A DNA stretch of 64,000 nucleotides from Cyclospora cayetanensis (Eukaryota > Apicomplexa > Conoidasida > Eucoccidiorida > Eimeriidae): NCBI RefSeq assembly GCF_002999335.1, contig NW_020312751.1, positions 62,001 to 126,000 on the forward strand. Direction: 5' to 3'. The translations under genes and the position numbers were made by a program. Of this stretch, positions 22,801 to 34,664 are shown piece by piece (within the stretch, counting starts at the first letter, position 1; the number at the start of each line of letters is the position of its first letter). The notes under the pieces are model-generated. The model did no database searches. It had not been told where the DNA came from and was given only the letters and a program-made list of their open reading frames with translations.

Positions 22801-23235
22801 CATTAGCAATCGATAGAGCTTACGAATACCTTGTGTTGCCGGGCTTTCTCCAATTCGTGCAGGCACCGGACCCCGAACTGGAACGTAAGTGGTATTGACG
22901 AAACACAAGGAACCGCTGCTTCATTCATTGCGTGTGATTGCCCTGCATTCGGCGGCTCCACAGAAAGCTTTAAAGTCGCAGGTAATTCAATCCCATGTTG
23001 CCTGCTAGCCTAAACCCTAAGCAATCGATCATCTCGTGAATCTTCCTTGACACAGCGGTCGACTACGCAGAGCTGCGAGACATCTATAAGCGACAGGTAA
23101 CACTATTCCAACATCCTTTCAGATATACAGCTATATCTGGCGTACCCTGCTCAGATTGAGGTCCTTAATAGCGCAAAGAAATTTGGTGCCCAGGCACAGA
23201 CTCTAATGACAAACGCAACTCAGAGAGTTTCCTGA
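19824..23235 (+). CDS. Many-exon unidentified gene (N-terminus unresolved)
   Basis: At least a dozen short exons flanked by good splice sites. The best are 19824-19883 (VVEAEGSLTAQQAIALAS), 20078-20152 (ESVCHYISTGISSYGDRF), 20231-20362 (ECKVVRGIGEVCPILLES), 20746-20828 (AREIRNKLRVSTRKG), about 21612-21671 (DSLDAAASVKRDLEALQTEL), 21952-21996 (QDLMQSLADATTAA), 22186-22239 (QSVDALTYPQLTDDPDQ), 22301-22398 (LSNQMKAIADAVNELAKK), 22490-22521 (LALPGYLAKGQ), 22662-22789 (VYGFVVIDVTAAGKLHDRIK), 23057-23096 (VDYAELRDIYKRQ) and the last at about 23154-23235 (IEVLNSAKKFGAQAQ, stop). It is an alpha-helical, low-repeat protein. Not all phases close, so exons are missing or misplaced between 20830 and 21600. 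An exon near 19138-19213 may also belong. No family was recognised; it may be two adjacent genes. Confidence 0.5.
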
Positions 23236-23571
23236 GTCTCCCCTATGTGCCATACATTTTTAATATTGCAATCCTCTCTGCATCTATGGCCTGTTTCTCT
23301 TCATGCGGCGGAGGAGTTTACTCCACAGGTGGCATGTGGACTGGTGACAGCCGCGGTCTGCCTTCTCCGTATTTTCTGGCATTTAAGTTCTTTTTGCATG
23401 CCGCTCTTCTCTCTCGCCTCCTTATGCTGCAGGTCTCTGCAACAGTTGCATGCTATCCTTTCAACACCTCAGGCTACCAGTTCAACATTTCGCGCAACTC
23501 CCATCTCTTTATTGATCATTCTTAATAAATACATGTCCACTGCACAGAAAGAGCGTAGCTGCAGTCCTGAG

Positions 23572-24890
23572 TCACGTTGTCACGGTGAACAGATATGCTG
23601 CAATTGTAAGGCTGATAACACCCCAACTAACAGTGATGGCTGGTGCTGCGGCCCTCCAGTATGGCATGAATCCATACCTGCTCCTGAATTGAAGCTGCCG
23701 AATGCCCTGCGACTGTTGCTGTAGCAGCTGCTGCGGGGCTAGCAATGACGTTCCCGCTTGAAGCGCCATAGCATTCCCTCCAGCCAGACTGGTGCCAAGG
23801 GTAGAAGTACCAGGCACGACGGGAGGCAGTTCTCCTACTGGGTGCTGCATAGCTTCTTCTGCCGCTAGCACTTCCTTCTCTACTTCTGGAGAGGCTATAG
23901 GGCACGACAGTCTGGCACAGATAGCGAGCTGAGACAGAGAGCAGTCTGAGCTAGAGTGACAGAAGAGACGAATCGTAAAGTTACGGGGATAGAGGGGAAA
24001 AGTCTTGTGTTTGGGGACCGAGAACCACCTACAGAGACGCACAGAAGACGCCCCACAGATCAAAGGCTGTTCCACGGGCAGAAGCAGTTGTAGTCCTACA
24101 CTAAAAAACCCAGAATATGATGATTATGCGTACATATGTACATGGTCATACATACGTATAGGCGCACACATCTTTTTTATGTTGCGCCATGAGAGGCCTA
24201 TGGACACACATGCAGGCGTACATCAGCGATTGTCCCTGAGAGGACTTAAGGCCTTCCCTTTTATGAGTCCTGTTCTAAAAGTGTCTGTTTTGATCTATTT
24301 CTGAGCTAGATTGACTGTGGGAGACTGACCCAACCACAAACGCGGCTTCCTGCCCATCCAGTGTGAGGACGCTGCTCCTTTGATCCGATTGAAAGCATGC
24401 GGGGGTAACGACGGGTTTCGCTGTAGTTGAGAAGGCCCTTGCAATTCCCGTCCCATTGTTCATCTTAAGCCCAAACGAAAGCTTAGGAATAGAGTGAGAT
24501 TCAGCTCCCTCCTCGGGGATGCGGGCAATGGCAAGGGTCAGCTGTGCCATTCGGTGAAAAGCAAATGCACGCACATTGCCTAAAGGCGCAACGCATCGAT
24601 TTGGAAAACCCACGTCCGTTGGCCCCTTCCCCCCTCCACAGGCATACCAGTAAGCACCGCCCATTTCTACGGATACAAAAGTGCGCAGCAAAGGCAACGA
24701 AAGACGTGAGTCCTTGGCTGGAATTCAATTGACAGTACCCGTCTCGTTGAGCTCCCTCGAAGCCAGAGTCGCCTGTTTGACGTCGAGAAGGCACCCAGAA
24801 AAATCAATTTCAGTATTCTCGTGATCCCACTTTATCGCCAGATCTAAGGATCCGGAACGCGAGATGCGCTGTAAATAGCAAAGCAGAAAG
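23572..24890 (-). CDS. Possible surface or membrane protein, 5' end unresolved
   Basis: Likely exons: about 24758-24888 (RISRSGSLDLAIKWDHENTE to ASRELNET), then an exon from about 24666 down to about 24330 (MGGAYWYACGGGKGPTDVG to DGQEAAFVVG), joined in matching phase, and a last exon of about 23572-23910. The middle exon has scattered cysteines (YACGG, NRCVAP, PACFQ). The last exon, in one frame, ends with a hydrophobic tail, APAITVSWGVISLTIAAY, followed by a stop, which resembles a membrane anchor or GPI signal as on coccidian surface antigens. A second frame of the same exon is also open (Ser/Arg-rich, stop at 23627) and fits phase 0 better. The first exon with a start or signal peptide was not found. 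The family call is tentative. Confidence 0.42.
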
Positions 24891-25309
24891 CCACGGGAAA
24901 GACCACCACTTGGCGCAATACAGCCACTCAATTGTGGGATAGCTGCTGTGGCCACTGCTGCAGGGCTAACACAAAACGAGAAGCCGGCGGCAGGAAAAGA
25001 CTTTGTCGCTAGCTCTTGCTGACCTTGAGCCCGTAGTACGTCCCGCTTCGCAGGAGGATTTCGGGCTGTCGTGAAGGCTTCCAGTCAAGACATTTGGCCT
25101 CAGGGGCACCACCTTCTTTGCAGCCTTTGCATTTCACCGCCTTCTTGCAACCTGGATGCCCACAAAACCCCAGACCCTCAGCCCTAGCTCATAAAAGTCC
25201 CAGCCTTGGGTGTCTCAATCCCTGCCCTCATCTGACTTGATGTGCCTCCAAGTGGGGCCTTTGCGACTGACAAGGGCTACGGGTATCGAGCAAGGCTTTG
25301 GGTTCACGT

Positions 25310-26050
25310 TTAGGCAGGGGGTGGCTCGCCTTTGACTGGGAGAGAGGGGCTGGCACCGGATGCGACTTTGCTGCAAGAAATGGAGTGACAGAGCTCATCG
25401 CCGTCTGCATATGAGAGTTGTGGCAAAAAATCCGAGGCCGAGGGGGGACCGGAAGGGAGCACTGCAGGAGGCAAGATGCCAGCAGAGGAAGTGGCCTCCT
25501 GTGGAGTCGCTTTGCTTAGGCTTTCATCTCCAGAGGTGCCTTCAGGAGCCCCCGCTGATGCCTTTGGACCTTCCGGCCTGCCTGTTTCCGATGCGCTTTC
25601 CTCTTCGTAGTCTCCTTCCGCTTGGCTGCCCTCACCTGCATCGTCATATGAAGCACGGCGGGCCCCCGATTTCTTACCGCCGCCCCCCTTTTCGCTAGCA
25701 GAATCCTCCTGAGAGGATTCCCCGGCTTCACGGTCGGACTCGGCCTGTTCTTCACCCTCTTCCGGAGCCTCTTTTGAGCTTCCTACTTGCATGAAGGCCC
25801 CTAAAACTCGCGAAACTCCGAAAGGGGCCCAGGGTAGCACCAAAGAGTTGATAGAGACGCTCCTCGGAGGGTTTTCCAAGCTGCGGGAGGCCTTCACCGG
25901 TCCTTCTGGGGACAGCCCTATCTCGGGCGCGAGGGGTGACCTCGCCGGAGAGGGGGGACTCAAAGCAGAGACAAGAATCAAGAAGCACCCGAAACCTAGA
26001 AAAAGCAGAGGGGAGGTCCGCGGGAAGGCTGACCCTATTCCCTGTCGCAT
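25310..26050 (-). CDS. Single-exon secreted acidic protein, 246 residues
   Basis: Uninterrupted ORF from the ATG at 26050. It starts MRQGIGSAFPRTSPLLFLGF and continues GCFLILVSALSPPSPARS, a clear signal-peptide profile. The mature part is low complexity: Glu/Ser/Gly/Ala-rich with acidic segments (EEGEEQAESDREAGESSQED, GDYEEESASETGRPEG) and Pro-rich ends. It has two cysteines near the C-terminus (ELCHSISCSK). Unlike its neighbours it lacks CAG-type runs and introns and uses G/C-ending codons. It could be a secreted or dense-granule-like protein (inference). Another reading is a GC-rich non-coding element with a chance ORF, but 741 open bases with an N-terminal signal make coding more likely. 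Confidence 0.55.
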   Translation of the reverse strand: MRQGIGSAFPRTSPLLFLGFGCFLILVSALSPPSPARSPLAPEIGLSPEGPVKASRSLENPPRSVSINSLVLPWAPFGVSRVLGAFMQVGSSKEAPEEGEEQAESDREAGESSQEDSASEKGGGGKKSGARRASYDDAGEGSQAEGDYEEESASETGRPEGPKASAGAPEGTSGDESLSKATPQEATSSAGILPPAVLPSGPPSASDFLPQLSYADGDELCHSISCSKVASGASPSLPVKGEPPPA

Positions 26051-27161
26051 TTTGTATATTAGCGGGGCAGGAAACGCATCATACACCTAGAATCTAGACA
26101 AACCCTACACAGCAGCCTGGACACCCTGGCTTCTAACCAATCAAAAACCGAATAGATAGCACAAAAAAGATTGAACGGCTTTTCTCAACGAGGGTTCAGG
26201 GTCCAGGCTGAGAAGAGGGCCCCCTTGGCGCAGGCGGGCTCTGAGTCTCGGTTGCGTTCAGAGACACCACATCGAGAGGCCACTTGAGGACTCTCGGCTT
26301 ATGAGGTCCAAGACGCCATAGGCAGCCCACTGAGAAAGCTAACACCAGTGAAATGCCAGCTCAATTTCAATTTCCTTAGGTTTCAATCTCTAGGGCTGTC
26401 TGCTGACGCTTTTAATCGCTACAGCAAAAAATCCCCAGCGGGTTGCTGGGGCCGCCGTCGCCAGGCCGTGCCGACCGCAGGGCTGGGTGGGGGCCCTTCC
26501 AATTTAGGCTCTGACGCACGTATGTGCGCATCTAATGCTATTCCTAAGGCATAGAATGTAGAGCAAGGCAATTTATATAGGGTGTAGGACCCTTTTTGTA
26601 GCGGACACCCTAAATCCCATGGGCGGCCGAACCAGACCATTGCGTTTGCCGAAACACAGGCCTTGCAACACTCTGCGCGTTGGCTCACTCCGAAGACATG
26701 CGGACCCTTCCTTAGCGTCCTTCTTGCTTCCTTTCTCTCCGCAGAAGGTCTCGTCCTCCGGCTGACGGGCCAAAGCGCTTGGGCTTTGCTGAGCCTCCTG
26801 CGGCACCATGCAACAGAAGACCCATAGTAGGGGGCCCTCTCCGGGGGGGGTGCCCAGAGGGGGCCCCCCTCTTTCAAGACAGTGCACGACAGAGTTCACA
26901 GAGGTTGAGACCAACCTAGGCAGGGTAAGATAGGGGCGCTGTGCTGTGTGCCGTTCCCAGCGCTCTGTGAGCACAGAGCACTCTGCCTGAGATCGGCTTT
27001 CAAACGGACGGCAGTCTTTCCGGTGGATCGCGTGACAGCAGCTGCTGCCGCTGTGTCTGCTCACTCCTTTGAAGCGGCGGAGACGCGAGCAAGAGGGTCC
27101 CTCTTTGCTGCCGCCACAACTAGGAACCACGCGTCCTGTTATGCATTGACTGCCTTTTCTC
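26051..27161. other. Intergenic stretch, GC-rich patches
   Basis: It lies between the secreted-protein ORF and the start of the large coiled-coil gene. It contains a patch of alternating G and C homopolymers around 26820-26875. A minus-strand open stretch (26573-27355) overlaps the first coding exon of the coiled-coil gene antisense and is not supported. The promoter of the coiled-coil gene should lie just left of 27162. Confidence 0.45.
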
Positions 27162-30100
27162 ATGACGACGGATTTTGAGCCCACACAGCATGACACTCGA
27201 CAAATTCGAAGTGTGCGCGCGTTTGTGCAGGAAAGCGACCTGTGGTCCGTCAGCACCGCCCCTGATATATCTTCTGCCTCTGAGGGCTTGGCCAAGAATT
27301 TGGGCTTTGCAGCGGCCGAGCTGAATAAGGAGGTGGAAGGCCTGCTTCTGGGCATGCAGCGATACCACCTCGCAGCTAATACTATCGTAGGTACGTGCGC
27401 GGTGGCCGTTGACTCCAGCTGCTCCAGCGCCCCTTTAGTCGCAATAAAGCGTTAGCCCTTGCTGAGGAGCACGCAACGCGCCATATAGCAGTCCTTGCCT
27501 GTTGCTTCCATCCACAACAACGGCTTGTATTTCTATGCATAGAACCCGAAGCGTGACTCTGCGTGTCTCGGGAGTTTGTGGATGGTATTTTAGGGGGCAT
27601 GGACCTTGGCGCGATGGCGGAGGCGCTTACAGAGCGAACTGCAGAGGCGGTGAAGCAGCAACAACAGCGGTTGCGAGAGAAGGCTCGGTTTGAGCTGCAG
27701 CTTGCTAAAGCGAAGACCCGCAGTCAACAGCTCGAGGCCAAAGAGAAGGAGGCAGCGAGTCAGCTTGCTCAGAAGGAGCAGACCATCATCAAGCTGCAAG
27801 TCAGTAGCAGCACACACAAGCCTTAGGGAGGTGTATGTCGGTTCTGCGATTAGGTTGATGCTTGAAGAGCTGGATCAGTGGAAGCCCTAGTTACATAGAG
27901 CTTGGGGTAAAGGATATCGGATCTGTGTGTGTGTGTGCCTTTACGGGGCATGCAGGCACACCTGCGCGCTGCTCAGCAGCGCGCGACAGATGCATCTGCC
28001 TCAGCTGCAGCGGCGGCAGCGGCAGCGACTGCTGGCTCCTCACAGTCGCACTGTCAGTTGGCACTAGATCCCTTGTTGCTGCCAAGTCCTGCTTCAGCAA
28101 CCCCACGCAAGGGGACCTCAAGTGGTCCTACAGGAGGACAGCTAGCTGATTTGGCAGCTAGCTGCCGCAAGCTCGCGGACAATGGGGCAGACAAGGAAAA
28201 CAGCGGCTTAAGGCCGGCTAGCCAGATGAGGTTAGAGCTTGAGGAAAAGCTTATCGGGATGCGGGCTGTAGGGACCGTCACCCTTCCGGCGCTTAGCGAG
28301 TGGCTTCGGCTCAACCTGCAGGCATGGAAGGCTCTCCAGGTATGCTATGAAACAGCACAAGCGCTTGGCCTAAGGCCGGCGGGTGCTAGCACATAATATA
28401 GTGGAGTGCTTCCTACACGACCAAACACCCTCAGCAAGTCCTGCGCGTGGCGAAGTGCTTTCTGGTACTGTCCTGTATACAGGGCCTAGAGGTAAGGGTG
28501 TCTGAGCCTTTTTGTGTAACTGCAGGCACCTTTGAGGGGTTTTTATTTACCGGAGAAGGCAACGGGGAAGGTCGTGCAACAACTCAAAGATAAGTTCGAT
28601 CGGGAGAAGGCATTCATCTCCCAAGCGCTTAGGGCCATACAACACGAGACCTTACGAGTTGTCAAGCAGGTGCGCTGGTATTCATGCGATCTTTGCTGCT
28701 ACGGTTGGCATTGTGATATGCATGTCATCGCCGACCCTGCGTCAGCCGCATTTGGCTGTTGCTTTCCCGTTGCTAATACTTTTGCTACGTAGCGACCGGC
28801 CGACATGCACGTGCTTTGCTTTGCATTGGAAATCTGCGGGTTTGAGCAGATTTGCGAGACGCCGTGGAAGTTCGATGAGCTACGTAAGGAGAAGGAAGCC
28901 GTAGAAGCTGCAGCGGCAGCGGCGGCAGAAGAGGCGGCCCGCGCCGCAGAGAAGCAAGCAAACCAAGCAGCTGCTGAGGGAATGGCCCTTGCTGCGGAAG
29001 TACGGAATCTGCGACAGAAGCTCCAGGCCACGCAGCGCGAGCTGGAAAGCACAGTGGTAATAAGCGCACCGACAATAAGCGCCACGACGATATGCGCAAC
29101 AGTTGCGCGGGGAAGCCAATAGCACCAACCACTTTACGGTGGAGCTTCATTGGCACTGGCGTGTGTCTGTGTGTGTGTGTTGGATCTGTGACCAGAAGGA
29201 GAGGGACCGAGAAGCAGAGGCTACGAAACACCTGCATAATTTGGAGGCGGAAGTGGAGAGGCTTTCTGTCTACGCGGAGGAGAAGCAGCACGAGATCCAG
29301 CAGCTCAGACAAGACAATATGGCTGTAGGCAAGAGAACCTTCACACCCCCGTGTGCTACCCCATGGAGGGTATATAGACAACAAGAGGGGTTTCCGTTGC
29401 CACACACTGCGGCTAGGCTGCTTTCTGGAGGGCGATTGCGGTCTCTGAGAGGCCTCGCTTAAGTCTTTCTGCTATCAAGCGCTGCGGGATGTATGCATCT
29501 GCAGCTGGCGCAGTCCCTTAGCGTTGCCCGTGAACATCTTACGGAGGCCCGTTGCTCTCCGGGGTCCATGCAGGAGCTGGAGGCCCTTCTGAAGCAGCAA
29601 GCAGAAACTATCGAACGGGCTATGATATCCAGGGCTCCTTCTCGCTTTGTAGTCAGGCGCAAGCTTACGCACGGCAGTCGTATGAGGCTGCTGCGGTCCC
29701 TCCGCAGTAGAAAGGCAGCATCCCTATTTGCTTTGGAAAAGTGCAAAAGCAAAACTGGCAGCCGTACAAGCCGCAGCGGGGGCAGCAGCAATGCTACAAA
29801 TGCGTATGCGGAGGGGTCTCTGCAAGACACACACAAGGGGCACTCGCAGGGAGCGATGACGGAGCGTAGCGTCACCCCGAGCAGCCAGCTGCTCTCGGAG
29901 TTGGACAGTCTTCTTTCGTCTGCGTTCGAAGGGTTGCGGCAGGTTGAGATGTTGCAGCGGCGCACCACTACGGAGGCAACAGCAACAACACCCCGGCCTC
30001 GGTCGGCACAGACCGGCGAGGCGGCACATCTCCAACTTCAGTACCTTGAAAGCATCCTGCAGGGCATCGCAGAGACAGCTCAGAGGCTATCGCTTCACAT

Positions 30101-33100
30101 AGGCGGTGTCTATGCAGAGCGCCAGATAGGACAAAATGATTTACTGCACAGATTGCCGTCTACGGGAGAAGTATCAGATATTGCGAGGGTCGAGGTATTG
30201 CAACACCATTTGCAGAGTTGGCTTGTTTTTTGTGGGTGGTGCCATATATGGCGCGTCATCTTCACTTGCCATATTCAGCTCGCGCCTCTCCCCCCTCTTA
30301 CCCATGTCGATGCATGTAGGCAGATCTGGGTTTTGACCAGTCCGGCATTTCATCGGACTGGCCGCCTATCTGCCGGTCTGTACCTGTATCGTGTGTGCTC
30401 CGCGCATTGGCCTCTGTCCTATTGACAGCCCTTTAGCGGCAGGCTTTCTCGTTAACTCTGAGTCGTCGGGATTTTTCATTTCCTCTGTGCACAGCTGCAA
30501 TTATGCCTTTGCCCGCCCACCGGCAGGGCCCTAGGTTTCACAATTCACTTGTCGTCACAAAAATGTGCTTGTGCATGTTTTAGGCCCGCATTCAAGAAGC
30601 CTCTTCTGTTCTGAAGGCTGTAGAATCGGCTTTGCAGATGCCCGCAGATGCACAACAAATGGCGTGGTCTTTAAAGGGTGAAGCGAAGTCCCTGGCATCG
30701 GACCTTCAGCAACAACTAAAAGAGAAACATCTTCTCGAAACAGAAAACGAAGGACTGGTGAGCAACGTGCTTTGGCCTTTGCTGTATCAGAAGCAATATG
30801 GGAATTGTGCCATCCGCTGAACTTTAACGCAAGCCGTAACCGTTTTTGACGGCATACCGCGCGTGTGTTCTACAGCAGAGGCTCCTGATTGTATACATGC
30901 ACGCTTTGAAGAATCCTCCAACCCACATGTCTCGAGTTCTTTCATGCTTCACCTGACCACGTTGAATCCCCCACCCCTCGCTGCTTTGTACCGTATCAAC
31001 TGTGCACTTGTCTCTTTCTTCCTCTTATACCTGTACACCCTACGCAATTGTCCTTGGGGTGGTGGTAACCTGCGTGCAGAAGCAGCAAGCAGCGGCCTTG
31101 GAAAATGCTCTTGGCCAGCTTCAGCAGCAGGTGCAGCGGCTACAGCAGCAGCAAGAGGAAGCGACGCAGCTGCGGGTGGCGCTGCCCGCTGCCGCCGGCG
31201 CAGACAGGGCACTGTTGGAAGCCAAAGAAACGGAGCGTCGGATTCAGGAGATGCACTTTCAAAATGAGCTGCACAAGGAGCGCGTGGCACACGCAGACGC
31301 CATCATGCAGCTGGAGCTTGCCCACGAGAGCCAGATTAGCGTAAGCCGCACGAGGCCGCCTTTATTCTTGAAAGGCTCTCTTTCTTTCTCCCAGCTTACC
31401 GTTTCTTGCTGATTCCTCAAGTGTCCTGCCTGCATCCATTCTGCCTTCCTTCGCGTGGTTTATCTGGTGACCGAGTCGGCCGCAGCCCTTCTGAAGGCCG
31501 TTGTTCTCTCGATGCTTGCGGCCTTGTCCTTGCCGGTCAGAGCCTTGAAATTCTCCCAGTGGCTTGGTCTATGTATTAACTGATTGGCTGCATCTGCTGG
31601 CTTGAAGTCCTACGTTGCACAAACAGGCTGCATGCGGTGCCGCTCCGTGGATCTGCTATTGTCGATCACCCTCTGGGCATACTGCTTGTCAGAATGCCTC
31701 CCTTATAAATGTCCCATTGCGAGACTCAATTTTAGGGGCTGGAGAATCAGCACAAGATACAGCTTGCAGAAGCTCAACTGGAGGCCTCTAAAGCCCTGAG
31801 AGCATTGGAGGCAGAGCTCAACAGAGTCAATGACGCGAAAACTAGGCAGGAAAGGACTGCTGCTGAAGCATCGACAACAGGTGCACAAGGATGCTTCTTT
31901 GGCATTGCTTCCCGCCTTTGGAGTAGCCAATTGACATCTCTTTGCTCTTGTTGAGTTTAGGCTGTACGGTTTGCGCCTGCACATGTTGAATCCTTCCCCA
32001 TGCCGGCTGTGCACTACGACCGACGTGGAACGGCCTTTAATTTTCTGCGTTTGCGCAGTTGTTTTCCACCAAAACGCTGAGTCGCTCGTTAGAGAAATTG
32101 CTGCTCTCAAGGCTCAGCTGCAGCAACAGCAGCGTCAGCAGGATAGCGCTTTGCAGGAGCTAAAACAAAGATTTATTGAGGAAGAGGAGGTGCTGAGAAA
32201 GACGTTTAGAGAACAGTTGCAGCAGGAGGCGCGACAACATGAGTTGGTGCTGCAAATGCATGAGAGCGAGCATAAGGCGGAACTCAGAAAGCACGAGAAT
32301 GAGGCCGAAAAGCTCCTGAAGGAAGAAAAGTACAGGGCTGATACAGCACTTCAACATGCTATGGAAGGTATTTTCGGACGTTTTTCTCGTTTTCCGTCTG
32401 CCTAACTGTTTGAACCGCCTGCTAAGCCTTTCACTTAAGTGCCCTTTCAATGACTTCACTAAACTTTACAAAGGAATTTCTATATTCGCTCTGTGCGCGG
32501 GGCATTATGGCTCCTGAAGATATTTCTTCCCGACTTCGTTCAATGGCTTCCGATTTATGGTCTAGGGTATGGCATGCGCACAGAGCACAACAAGGCACTG
32601 GAAAGGCTGAGAGCTTCTCACGCGTTGGAGTTGCAGACTCTTAAGGACAAACAAAGAGTACACGAGAAGCGACACAGGGAACAGGAGCGGGAAAAGTCCA
32701 GAACCGAGACGGCGGAGGCAGAAAGGGCTCTTGATGAGGCCATCAATAATCACAGCAAAGTGCATTTCCACACTTGGGGTTAAAGTCTATGTGGATGATG
32801 GTTAGCTAGAACGTTACTAGTGTCTGAGCAAGAGATACGAGCACAAAGGGGGGACGCATGCGATGCATGGCCTAGGAGGCGACGGGCAGGCACTGGCTGT
32901 TATAAAAGTTGCTTATCTATTTCATGTGGTTTTTGCCTAGTCTGTGCCTCTGCTTTCAGGAAATACAGCTACTGCAGCTGCAGCACGCAAACGAGCTGCA
33001 GCAGCTGCGAGCTGCACACGAGGCCACGATCTGTGAAATTCGAGCTGAATATGAAAGGGCCTTAATGGAACAACAGCGCAACTCTGCAGCCGAGTCATCA

Positions 33101-34664
33101 GCAGCGGCTGCTGCAGCTGAGGAGACGCTGCATTCTTCCGCACAAGCCTTTGCTGCAAGGCTGAAGGATGCCGAGCAGGTCTTTAGTCAGAGGCTCCAAG
33201 ATGCACGCGATCACTCAGCAAGAGACCGCGAGGCCCTCATACAAACGTAGGCCGTAACCGGGAGGCCCTTGCACTTTCCCCAAGGGGCACAAGCGCCTAG
33301 TAAACACGTTGGTGGGGCATCACGTATTGTTGCGTCCGCATGGCTATGTTGGTTTTAGGCACAAAGAGCGCCTCGACAGAGTCATGGCCCGTCTTGCGGA
33401 GGCAGAGCAGCAGCATGTGCAGCAGCAGCATGCGCAGCAGCAGCAGATCTTTGCTCTGCGAAGGGAGACGGACGAGCTGCAGAGGCAGAAGCAGCAACAG
33501 CAAGAAGAGATAGCCGAGTTGCGGCACGAAAAGGATATGGAAGTCTCCGCCAGAGATTCTTTGGCGCAGCAGCTTTTTATGCTGCAGCAGAAGGCAGCGA
33601 AGCAGACTACCGATCGAGCCTGTCAGGCTACGGTGTCCGCTGACGCTGTGGCCTCCCAAGTCGATCCCCTTGCTTTGCAATATCTCAGAGATTCGGATAA
33701 TTTTCAGCACCAGCAGCATAAAACGGCGTCTAGCCCGACCACAGCAGCTCTGGGAACGGACGACAATGCAGGAGGGCCTTCTGCTGCTGCTGGAATGCTC
33801 CAAAGAGACTCAGCCGGGAATCGTCCCTCTCGCCACGCTTCTACTACAAAGCACCACCACCAGAAACTTGAGGGAGAGGATGAAATATACCTTCGGGCAG
33901 ACGTGGAGCAGCAGCAAGCCGATTTGGCTCTCCGCATTAATCGTATCTCAGAAAGAGCCCACGCAAAGCCCTATGCCTTTCAGCGGACGGCAGCAGCAAC
34001 AGCCACCAGAGCTGCTGCTGCTACTGATGGAAGTGACGCCAGGACTTCTGGAATAGCTGCAGGTTTGCCTGTACCTTCCGAAGCAGCAGTAAAAGCAGCA
34101 GTCACAAGGTCCAAAGAGACACACGGACTCTCGACTGGCTCTGCTACTTCCAAGCCCTCGTTTGCTGGAAGAAACAGCAGCAACAGCAGCAGCAGCGCGC
34201 AACATGCTGGGGTGTCATTGCCTCCAATCCGAATAGAAGAGCCGTGTCATGAGCGATATATTTCCAATTCTTCTCTTTGCTCAGCTGATGAGAGCAAGAG
34301 AGCCCCATCAGCAGAAGTGGAACCTGCAATGGGAGCGTCGCGTCTGCCATCTCCATATTCTCCTGTCTCCCTGTGCGGATCGCAGTCCTCTCCTCTCTTC
34401 CGCGAAAGCTCTAACAGCTCCGAAAGAACCAACAGCGTAAGCAAAGACAGTTCCAGCGGCAGCAAAACCGCAGTTCCACATCTACTCTGTATCTTTCGCT
34501 CCGTCGCAGCATAGGGCATGAGTCCAGTATCTGCTTTACCTTGCCGTTGTAAACGCCGCCTGTACATTTGTGTGGATGGATGTGTTGCCCCCGTTTCTCA
34601 GGCCATCAGCTCCTTGGAGGCCCTCTCCCGTCGCATCATGGCATCCTCCATGAAGCCTCACTAG
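27162..34664 (+). CDS. Large coiled-coil protein, 1523 residues, 15 exons
   Basis: Exons: 27162-27386, 27575-27799, 27956-28339, 28526-28669, 28793-29056, 29196-29324, 29505-30194, 30584-30757, 31080-31340, 31736-31880, 32059-32367, 32566-32759, 32960-33246, 33359-34436, 34602-34664. All phases close and most introns are phase 0. The ATG at 27162 starts MTTDFEPTQHDTRQIRSV. The protein is almost wholly coiled coil: LREKARFELQLAKAKTRSQQ, KERDREAEATKHLHNLEAEV, LKQRFIEEEEVLRKTFREQL, HALELQTLKDKQRVHEKRHR. Ala and Gln runs interrupt the heptads. The last 260 residues are Ser/Ala-rich and probably disordered, ending LEALSRRIMASSMKPH. Such proteins are usually structural (centrosome, conoid, subpellicular network, transport tethers); the role is inferred only from the fold. 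A distant resemblance to FAM184-type coiled coils is possible but unproven. Confidence 0.9.

Noticed and set aside
23008..23021. CCCTAAA-like telomere heptamer
   Set aside because: A single copy, not an array, so not a telomere or interstitial block.
26573..27355. Minus-strand 260-codon ORF
   Set aside because: It overlaps the first exon of the 15-exon coiled-coil gene antisense, has no motif, and reads through GC-homopolymer sequence.
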